Origin: Lachnospiraceae bacterium
GTDB lineage: Bacteria > Bacillota > Clostridia > Lachnospirales > Lachnospiraceae
Direction: 5' to 3'
Assembly (NCBI GenBank): GCA_017399685.1
Contig: JAFQBM010000012.1
Location: forward strand, 1-38,393
Length of the DNA: 38,393 nucleotides
Of this stretch, positions 32,408-38,393 are shown in pieces (positions within the stretch are counted from its first letter, which is position 1; the number at the start of each line of letters is the position of its first letter). Under the pieces are notes generated by a model. It ran no database searches and had not been told where the DNA came from. It was given only the letters and a program-made list of their open reading frames with translations. The translations under genes and the position numbers were made by a program.

Positions 32408-32483
32408 CCATTACGTAACCTGACAAGAAGTGGAAGGTTACTGTGTGAACAGTTACTATCAGGTTACTATTTGAACAGTAATG
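32408..32483 (+). repeat. Compound hairpin element upstream of prs
   Basis: Nested inverted repeats: CATTAC (32409-32414)/GTAATG (32478-32483), GTAACCTGA (32415-32423)/TCAGGTTAC (32459-32467), and an inner GTTACTGT/ACAGTTAC (32437-32456) with one mismatch. A tandem near-copy GTTACTATTTGAACAGTAA lies at 32463-32481. It begins 12 bases after the dnaI stop. There is no following T-run. Confidence 0.6.
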
Positions 32484-32594
32484 TGAAGTTTCTTCTTGAC
32501 GAATGTAGGTTATAATGTTATAAACAATGTGGAAGGGTTTTTAGCATTATTAAATTTTAAATATAAATATTATGATTTTACGGAGGAAAATGAA

Positions 32595-33770
32595 ATGCCA
32601 GAAGAAAGCAATTTTGATACTATACCAGTTGGAAGACTTGGTATCGTAGCCTTAGAAAGCTGCAAGGAATTAGGAGAAAAGGTGAATAATTATCTTGTAA
32701 AGTGGCGTGACGAAAGAAAGAACGAGCACAAAACTACCATCGCATTTAATGGTTATGAAAGAGATAATTATTTAATCAGCCATGCCTGCCCTCGTTTTGG
32801 TTCAGGCGAATCGAAAGGTATCATCAAAGAGTCTGTTCGTGGTACTGACCTTTATATCTTAGTAGATGTATTAAATCATAGTCTGGAATACTCTCTTAGT
32901 GGTACAAAATGTAAAATGTCACCAGATGATCATTATGCAGATGTTAAGAGAGTCATTGCTGCAGTTGGTGGTAAGGCCAGAAAGATTACCGTGATTATGC
33001 CTTTCTTATACGAAAGCCGTCAGCATAAAAGAAGTACCAGAGAATCCCTTGACTGTGCATTAGCTCTTCAGGAATTATGTTCTCTTGGTGTAGAAAACAT
33101 TATCACCTTCGATGCCCATGACCCTCGTGTTCAAAATGCGATTCCATTAAAGGGCTTTGAAAATGTTCAGCCAACTTATCAGTTTATTAAAGCATTACTT
33201 CGTTCTACCAACGATTTGGAAATCAACAAAGACCACATGATGGTAATCAGCCCGGATGAAGGTGCCATGAACCGTGCAATTTACTTTGCCAATGTTCTTG
33301 GAGTAGACGTAGGTATGTTCTATAAACGCCGTGATTATACTACCATCGTAAATGGACGTAATCCTATCGTTGCTCATGAATTCTTAGGTGATTCTGTAGA
33401 AGGTAAAGATGTTATTATCATTGACGATATGATTTCTTCTGGTGAAAGTATGTTAGACGTTGCCAGAGAATTAAAGAAAAGAAAGGCAAAAAGAGTCTTT
33501 GCACTTGCTACCTTCGGTTTATTTACGAATGGTTTAGAATCCTTTGATAAGGCAAAAGAAGAAGGATTAATTGAAAAAGTTATCACTACAAATGTAACTT
33601 ATCAGTCTCCTGAATTGTTAAGCCGTGACTGGTATGTAAGTTCTGATTTAAGTAAATACATTGCATTGTTAATCGACCGTTTAAATCATGATACTTCCAT
33701 TAGTGATATCTTAGATCCAACAGAAAAGATTCAAGCTAGAATCCAGGAATACATTGCTGGAAGAAAGTAA
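32595..33770 (+). CDS. prs: Ribose-phosphate pyrophosphokinase, extended form
   Basis: A 391-residue PRPP synthase homologue that transfers pyrophosphate from ATP to ribose 5-phosphate for nucleotide, His and Trp synthesis. Family segments are FGSGESKGIIKESVRGTDLYIL, MPFLYESRQHKRSTRES (replacing the usual PYFGYARQDRK), FDAHDPRVQNA, VISPDEGAMNRA, FYKRRDY and the PRPP loop VIIIDDMISSGES. It is about 75 residues longer than the standard enzyme of about 315 and has altered catalytic loops, a divergent clade (inference). ATG 32595 with GGAGG at 32582 is preferred; a TTG at 32496 would add residues with no family match. TATAAT at 32511 lacks a good -35. Confidence 0.88.
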   Translation: MPEESNFDTIPVGRLGIVALESCKELGEKVNNYLVKWRDERKNEHKTTIAFNGYERDNYLISHACPRFGSGESKGIIKESVRGTDLYILVDVLNHSLEYSLSGTKCKMSPDDHYADVKRVIAAVGGKARKITVIMPFLYESRQHKRSTRESLDCALALQELCSLGVENIITFDAHDPRVQNAIPLKGFENVQPTYQFIKALLRSTNDLEINKDHMMVISPDEGAMNRAIYFANVLGVDVGMFYKRRDYTTIVNGRNPIVAHEFLGDSVEGKDVIIIDDMISSGESMLDVARELKKRKAKRVFALATFGLFTNGLESFDKAKEEGLIEKVITTNVTYQSPELLSRDWYVSSDLSKYIALLIDRLNHDTSISDILDPTEKIQARIQEYIAGRK

Positions 33771-33780
33771 TATCAACTAA

Positions 33781-33813
33781 AAACAGGCAGTCCTTAAAAA
33801 CTGCCTGTTTTTT
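33781..33813. terminator. prs terminator (bidirectional)
   Basis: AAACAGGCAG (33781-33790) pairs perfectly with CTGCCTGTTT (33801-33810), followed by more T. The left flank is A-rich, so it can also end the convergent PBP gene. Confidence 0.92.
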
Positions 33814-33834
33814 ATATAGAAATCCACGGCTTTC

Positions 33835-36153
33835 TTACTCAGGATTTCTATTTTCTTCTGTAGACCTCATTTCTGTCGTATTTTCACTACTTGTAATAAC
33901 TTCTGTAGTAGTTTCTTCCGTAGAAACTTCTGTAACGATTTCTGTGGTGGTAATAACTTCTGTTGTAGCGACTTCTGTAACCGCCTCTGTAGTAACAGCA
34001 GCCTCCGTGGTAGTGGCTTCTATGGTATTCTCACTCACAGGTTCTTCACTGCTTAATTCACTGGACGCTGTCTCTTCTGTTGTTACTTCTTCCGTGTCTT
34101 CTACCGTAGTCTCATCCTTTATCAGACTTTGAACATACGTGTATGCCGGAAATTCCTTTCGTTCCAGTCCTTCATGAATCTTTTCCATATAACTTTTCCA
34201 TATCTTACCCGGCGACGTAGTAGAGCTTAATGTATTCACTGTCTTTGGAATATCATATCCTACCCATACTGCTGTGGTGTAATATGGAGTATATCCCACA
34301 AACCATCCATCTTTTTTATCATTGGTGGTTCCGGTTTTTCCTGCACAAGGCATACCGGAGATTCCATATCCTCTTCCTGTACCAGATGTTACAACTGTCA
34401 CCAGCACATCCGTCATCATACGGCTGGCATTTCTGTCATAAATCCTAATTTCCTCCCATTCATTTGGAACCAGAACATTTCCTTGGGCATCCAGAATCTC
34501 TACAATACAAGTAGCATCCCGATAAACACCGTCATTTTGAATGGTACAAAATCCCGAAGCCATTTCCTTGGTAGTAACACCATAGGTAAATCCTCCTAAA
34601 GCAGAGGACATATTATAAGTATCCTGAGTCATGATTTTGGAAAATCTCATATTTAAAATGTATTGCATACCTACCTTTGGTGTAATAGCTTCAAAAATCT
34701 TATGGGCAATGGTATTTTTTGAATACTGCACCGCCGTTCTGATATCAATGGCTCCGCTGTAACTTCCTGAATTTTTCGGTCCATCTTCCATGAGTTCATC
34801 CACTAAAATCGTATCCGGAGTATACCCCCTTTCAAAAGCCGGAGTGTAAACAACCAAGGGTTTGATACTGCTTCCAGGCTGGCGATAAGACTGAAAAGCA
34901 CGGTTTAAGGTATAACCGGAAGCTTCTTGAGACCTGCCCCCTACAATCGCTACCACCTTGCCTGTGGCATTGTCAATGCAGGTAGCAGAGCCTTGAAGAG
35001 AATAAATACCATCCTCACTTAGTTCCTGATTGGCACTTAAACCTTCATCCAAAGATGCCTGTAGCATTGTCTGTTTCTCCATGTCCATAGAAGTATAGAT
35101 TCGATAACCCTCTACATATAAAGAACGCAGGCAACGGGTGTATAATTCCTCATATCGTTCTTCATAATTTTTTCTGGCTTCATCCGACTCAAATTGATAA
35201 CAGAAAACGAATCCATTGTATTCCATTAATGCTTTGGCTGCACAGTCAAAGACATAAGTTTCAACATAATTATTGATTCCTTCTTCTTCTTTTGGATTCA
35301 GAATGATTTCTTCCCTTATGGCAATTTCATAATCCAACTCTGAAATCTTTGTTTCTGCAAGCATTTCCTGCAAAATAAAATCCCTTCGCTTCATGGTGTT
35401 CTCATAGTTTGTCAAAGGATGATATGTGGTGGGATTGTTTGGTATGGCACATAAAAATGCAACCTGGGAAAGGCTTAATTCTTTCGCTGGAAGTTGGAAA
35501 TATCCTTGGCTTGCTGCCTCTATACCATAATATCCATTGGCAAAATAAATATTATTTAAATAGAATTCCATAATTTCCTGCTTGGAATACTTCTTTTCCA
35601 ATTCAATGGCCAGGAAAATCTCTTTGATTTTACGTTCCCAGGTTACCTCCTGGGTAAGATAAATGTTTCTTGCCAACTGTTGTGTAATGGTGCTGGCACC
35701 CTGCGTAATTTCCCCTTTTTTCTCTATGTAGGACTTCGTGGCACGTATAATGGCCTTGGTATCATATCCGGGATGCTCATAAAACTTTTTATCTTCCACG
35801 GATACCATGGCATCTTTAAAATACTGGGGTATTTCTTCGTCTGAAAGATAATATACGTCTTTTTCTGCTTTAAGACTTGTAATCTGATTCCCATAGGTAT
35901 CAAAAATCAGGCTGGTTTCTGCCTGTTTAAAATCTTCTGTGTCGGAATATTTCACTATCTTTTCCGCAGACTCCTTCATTGCCAGAATATCTTTCGCATA
36001 CCGCTTATAGAAAACAATGCCTAATAATATGATGGTAACAAGGAATAAAGCCCCTATTTCCAAAAATACTGTTTTAATGATTTTTTTCTTTTTCTTCTTT
36101 TTGTTCTTTGTATTGCTGGCATCCTTTTTAGAATGCTTTTTTAACTTCGACAT
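33835..36153 (-). CDS. Class A penicillin-binding protein (PBP1A type)
   Basis: A 772-residue bifunctional peptidoglycan synthase. A very basic cytoplasmic N-terminus (Lys-rich, 1-26) and one membrane anchor (about 27-49) precede the GT51 glycosyltransferase domain (VSVEDKKFYEHPGYD with catalytic Glu, GASTITQQLARN). The transpeptidase domain has Ser428-x-x-Lys431 (SSIK), YSKNTIA and KTGTTND (about 605). The last 90 or so residues are a low-complexity Thr/Glu/Val tail, probably an exposed cell-wall spacer. GGGAGG precedes ATG 36153. Confidence 0.96.
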   Translation of the reverse strand: MSKLKKHSKKDASNTKNKKKKKKKIIKTVFLEIGALFLVTIILLGIVFYKRYAKDILAMKESAEKIVKYSDTEDFKQAETSLIFDTYGNQITSLKAEKDVYYLSDEEIPQYFKDAMVSVEDKKFYEHPGYDTKAIIRATKSYIEKKGEITQGASTITQQLARNIYLTQEVTWERKIKEIFLAIELEKKYSKQEIMEFYLNNIYFANGYYGIEAASQGYFQLPAKELSLSQVAFLCAIPNNPTTYHPLTNYENTMKRRDFILQEMLAETKISELDYEIAIREEIILNPKEEEGINNYVETYVFDCAAKALMEYNGFVFCYQFESDEARKNYEERYEELYTRCLRSLYVEGYRIYTSMDMEKQTMLQASLDEGLSANQELSEDGIYSLQGSATCIDNATGKVVAIVGGRSQEASGYTLNRAFQSYRQPGSSIKPLVVYTPAFERGYTPDTILVDELMEDGPKNSGSYSGAIDIRTAVQYSKNTIAHKIFEAITPKVGMQYILNMRFSKIMTQDTYNMSSALGGFTYGVTTKEMASGFCTIQNDGVYRDATCIVEILDAQGNVLVPNEWEEIRIYDRNASRMMTDVLVTVVTSGTGRGYGISGMPCAGKTGTTNDKKDGWFVGYTPYYTTAVWVGYDIPKTVNTLSSTTSPGKIWKSYMEKIHEGLERKEFPAYTYVQSLIKDETTVEDTEEVTTEETASSELSSEEPVSENTIEATTTEAAVTTEAVTEVATTEVITTTEIVTEVSTEETTTEVITSSENTTEMRSTEENRNPE

Positions 36154-36182
36154 TTGTTTCCTCCCGTAATTCTTCCAATATT

Positions 36183-36210
36183 ATTATATCATATCAAAAA
36201 AACATTACAA
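36183..36210 (-). promoter_or_regulatory. Probable PBP promoter
   Basis: On the minus strand TTGTAA (36210-36205), a 16-base spacer and perfect TATAAT (36188-36183), about 30 bases before the start codon. Confidence 0.6.
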
Positions 36211-36245
36211 GACGTCGGTTTTTTATTATGATGTTCTTAGAAAAT

Positions 36246-36506
36246 TTATCCCAGCTCATGCTGATGGAGATACTTCTCTTTCGTAGCCAGCCCTCCTCGA
36301 ATGTGGCGTTCTTCCTTGTTTACATCCAGAATCTTTCTCGCATCCTTTCCAAGGGAAGGGTTAATGTAAGGAAGTCGGTCCGTTAAATCCTTATGTACTG
36401 TTGACTTGCTGACTCCGAACTGCTTCGCCGCCTGCCTTACCGTAGCATTATTCTCAATGATGTAATTTGCTATCTCAATGGTTCTCTCTTCAATATATTG
36501 TTTCAT
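36246..36506 (-). CDS. spoIIID: Sporulation transcription factor SpoIIID
   Basis: An 86-residue SpoIIID, the mother-cell DNA-binding regulator that acts after sigma-E. MKQYIEERTIEIANYI aligns with the B. subtilis N-terminus (MHDYIKERT). The helix-turn-helix is in VRQAAKQFGVSKSTVHKDLTDRL (about 23-45), followed by the basic RHIRGGLATKEKY region. It is complete. Its start codon is preceded by a perfect 12-bp hairpin and seven T, leaving an unusual initiation site. Confidence 0.97.
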   Translation of the reverse strand: MKQYIEERTIEIANYIIENNATVRQAAKQFGVSKSTVHKDLTDRLPYINPSLGKDARKILDVNKEERHIRGGLATKEKYLHQHELG

Positions 36507-36513
36507 AAAAAAA

Positions 36514-36545
36514 CATACCTTGTATTATTGTTTATACAAGGTATG
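36514..36545 (-). terminator. Terminator-like hairpin abutting the spoIIID start codon
   Basis: CATACCTTGTAT (36514-36525) and ATACAAGGTATG (36534-36545) are perfect 12-base inverted repeats around an 8-base loop. On the minus strand they are followed by seven T and then directly by the spoIIID ATG (36506). The only Shine-Dalgarno-like AAGG lies inside the stem, 11 bases before the ATG. Confidence 0.85.
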
Positions 36546-36649
36546 CTTGATTGAAATAAGTTATGCTGATGTTTTTTGTCTGGGATAATAATCTCTCTTA
36601 TTTCTTTTCTTCAGTTCATTTCTATCTCTCCTATCAGCAGTTCTTTATC

Positions 36650-37945
36650 TTACCCTCCAATACTTCCAGGATTAAGTAAAAACTCATAAATATTCACTGT
36701 CAAAATTCCATTCTCATCATAATGTGTCGGAACTATATCCTTTGTTACTACGATTTTCTTAAAGGAATCATCTATTTTTCTAAATGGTCTTATCTCTTGA
36801 TTTCTCTTTGCTTCATCTGGAAGAGAATATGCGGACTGGATATAATATCTTGTCGAACCAAGGTTACACACAAAATCTACTTCCAGAGCTTTTCGAACTA
36901 CTTTTCCATTTTTATCTTTTTCTGCAATTGGCACAACACCTATATCTACGCTATATCCACGCATACGAAGTTCATTATAAATAACATTCTCCATAGAATG
37001 TGTCTGCTCAAACTGACGGAAATTTATTCGAGCATTGCGAAGTCCTAAATCAGAAAAATAATATTTCTTTGGGGTTTCAATATAAGCCTTTCCTTTAATA
37101 TCATATCTCTGCGCAGACTCTATCAAAAAAGAATCTTCAAAGTAATCTAAATATTTCTTAATAGTTTTCGCTGTAATACTTGATTTCTTAACTGTCTTAA
37201 ATGTATTTTTCAGTTTTTCCGGATTAGTAAGAGAACCGATTGCAGAAGAAAGGATATTAAGCAAATCTTCTAACTCACCTTGGTTCTTCACTCTATTTCT
37301 CTTGAATATGTCTGTGATATAAATTTCGTCAAACAAATTCTGCAACACGGCAGCTTTTTCATTTACTCCATCTCGTAGGACTACGAGTGGTATTCCACCA
37401 TAAAGCATGTATTCAGACAAGCCTTCGTACTTATCCCCCTTATATACAGACATAAATTCCGCAAAACTTAATGGATACATGTGAATTTCATCACCACGTC
37501 CTGCAAACTCCGTGATAATATCCTTTGACAAAAACTTTGCATTACTTCCGGTAACATACACATCCATATTGTCCTTACGCAAGTATCCATTCAGAACAGA
37601 TTCAAAGCAATCAAGTAGCTGTACTTCATCTAAAAGTAAATAATATTTTCCTTCTTCGGATGTTTGGGAACGAATATATTCCATAAACAACTCTGGATTC
37701 ACTCCTCTTTTTTCTCGTTCAACACTAATGAGACTTTCTCCGATAAGATGAAGATCATCTGCTGAATCAAATGCAAAACGAATAATATGTTCCTGATCCA
37801 CTCCACTCTCTATCAAATAATTATAAAAAAGCGTATTTAGCAAATAGGATTTTCCACATCTTCTAATACCAGTAATAACCTTTATTAATCCATTATTTTG
37901 TCTTTTTATCAATTTGTCTAAATAATACTCACGTTTGATTTCCAT
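36650..37945 (-). CDS. AAA-type ATPase with DUF4143 C-terminal domain
   Basis: A 431-residue protein with an N-terminal AAA domain: Walker A GIRRCGKS (26-33), Walker B YYLLLDEVQ with Asp106/Glu107, and sensor-like VTGSNAKFL. The C-terminal DUF4143-type region (about 190-390) has PLSFAEFM, YMLYGGIP, a helical segment, and a nuclease-like KALEVDFVCNLG strand pattern. Proteins of this family are common in anaerobes; their biological function is largely undefined. ATG 37945 with AAAGGAG upstream is chosen over an upstream start at 38011. It is a solitary gene bordered by repeats and by an IS3-type element, fitting an accessory, mobile character. Confidence 0.9.
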   Translation of the reverse strand: MEIKREYYLDKLIKRQNNGLIKVITGIRRCGKSYLLNTLFYNYLIESGVDQEHIIRFAFDSADDLHLIGESLISVEREKRGVNPELFMEYIRSQTSEEGKYYLLLDEVQLLDCFESVLNGYLRKDNMDVYVTGSNAKFLSKDIITEFAGRGDEIHMYPLSFAEFMSVYKGDKYEGLSEYMLYGGIPLVVLRDGVNEKAAVLQNLFDEIYITDIFKRNRVKNQGELEDLLNILSSAIGSLTNPEKLKNTFKTVKKSSITAKTIKKYLDYFEDSFLIESAQRYDIKGKAYIETPKKYYFSDLGLRNARINFRQFEQTHSMENVIYNELRMRGYSVDIGVVPIAEKDKNGKVVRKALEVDFVCNLGSTRYYIQSAYSLPDEAKRNQEIRPFRKIDDSFKKIVVTKDIVPTHYDENGILTVNIYEFLLNPGSIGG

Positions 37946-37980
37946 ATTTGTACACTCCTTTAGGGAAGATTTTTGCAACC

Positions 37981-38084
37981 AGTTGCATTTTTCAGTCTTA
38001 GCATAGCACATATCTCTGTATTTCTCAACTCATTCCACTAAAATAGGACTGATTTTTGTAAGTGGTTGCACTTTTCAGTCCTAG
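37981..38084. repeat. Direct and inverted repeats upstream of the DUF4143 ATPase gene
   Basis: A sequence of about 20 bases with core GTTGCA(T/C)TTTTCAGTC(T/C)TAG occurs at 37981-38001 and 38064-38084, 83 bp apart, the first inside the ATPase leader. The second unit also pairs with TAGGACTGA (38044-38052), since TCAGTCCTA is at 38075-38083. Functions as an operator or a terminator are both possible. Confidence 0.5.
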
Positions 38085-38333
38085 AATTCCCTTCTAATAT
38101 TTTTTTATGCATAAAAACTTCTGAATTATTACTTTGCGCCAATTTATGTTACATCAAAAAACTTCACGAACTCAAATAGGAACTCGAATTTCACAGTAAA
38201 CTTATTCAATTCTATTCTTAAGGTTCACACATGGACCCTTAACAAACTTACAATGATGTTGTATCATAAAAGTTGACACCCTATTCTCAAGAATTTTGAG
38301 ATATAATCAATAGAGAATAAGGAGTGAATTATT
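38085..38333. other. Intergenic region with probable left end of an IS3-type element
   Basis: No gene up to the transposase start. The stretch near 38257-38280, just before the transposase, fits a terminal inverted repeat of an IS3-type element, but the other end is outside the window so the exact border is unknown. A CTCAA/TTGAG stem (38286-38300) overlaps the transposase promoter region, where TTGACA (38273) and TATAAT (38302) are spaced 23 bases, longer than optimal. Confidence 0.4.
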
Positions 38334-38393
38334 ATGTCAACAAAACGAACACAAAAATCTTATGATAACGAATTTAAGGCACAGGCTGTAAAG
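38334..38393 (+). CDS. IS3-family transposase OrfA, 5' end only (runs off the window)
   Basis: The window ends after 20 codons: MSTKRTQKSYDNEFKAQAVK. The pattern YDNEFKAQAVK is the start of the helix-turn-helix domain of IS3-type OrfA transposases. An AAGGAG ribosome binding site lies before ATG 38334. Whether the element is complete cannot be seen. Confidence 0.75.
   Translation, partial: MSTKRTQKSYDNEFKAQAVK

Noticed and set aside
32496-32594. N-terminal extension of prs from the TTG at 32496
   Set aside because: The added residues match nothing in the family, while ATG 32595 has an ideal GGAGG upstream.

Overview
The window looks like a chromosomal segment of an anaerobic, endospore-forming, low-GC Firmicute of class Clostridia, most probably Lachnospiraceae. 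This is inferred from gene content (SpoVG, SpoIIID, a GlgC/GlgD pair, a FabV/Ter-type enoyl reductase, DnaD- and DnaI-like primosome loaders, a cytoplasmic Csp-like subtilase), AT-rich codon use, TTG starts and strong AGGAGG-type ribosome binding sites. No rRNA, tRNA or CRISPR array was found.

Left part (1-6.1 kb): a duplicated, partly decayed module made of two FtsX-like ABC permeases, a MacB/LolD-type ATPase and a convergent LytTR response regulator. Copy 1 is intact. In copy 2, permease 1 is cut to its N-terminus, the ATPase has lost about 509 bp including all nucleotide-binding motifs, and the regulator survives only as a 36-codon remnant behind the next gene. Permease 2 of copy 2 is intact. 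A pair of 14-base direct repeats 21 bp apart lies between the regulator and copy 2 and is a good candidate LytTR operator.

6.1-13.6 kb: a large hybrid histidine kinase, two small membrane or exported proteins, a decayed scrap of an ABC-F gene, then an intact ABC-F protein behind fabV, whose leader holds three RNA hairpins. 13.9-17.5 kb (plus strand): Csp-like subtilase, DAHP synthase and a YggS-type PLP protein. 17.6-23.6 kb (minus strand): prsA-like, mfd, pth and a GlmU-like uridylyltransferase that lacks its acetyltransferase half. This recalls the spoVG-glmU-prs-pth-mfd order of bacilli; spoVG lies about 2 kb away and prs about 9 kb away. 23.9-28.2 kb: a CDF cation transporter, an Rpn nuclease scrap, spoVG and glgC-glgD.

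28.4-33.8 kb (plus strand): murC with a long hairpin leader, a cluster of DnaA boxes that also forms the murC terminator, a DnaD-like gene with an overlapping dnaI-like loader, and a divergent prs. 33.8-38.4 kb: class A PBP with a Thr/Glu-rich tail, spoIIID with a terminator-like hairpin abutting its start codon, a DUF4143-type ATPase, and the first 20 codons of an IS3-type transposase that runs off the window.

The most interesting signals are regulatory or evolutionary: the DnaA-box cluster in front of the helicase-loader operon, the duplicated LytTR/ABC module with its operator, the spoIIID hairpin, the fabV and murC leaders, and a dispersed small hairpin family with a GTAAC..GTTC core.
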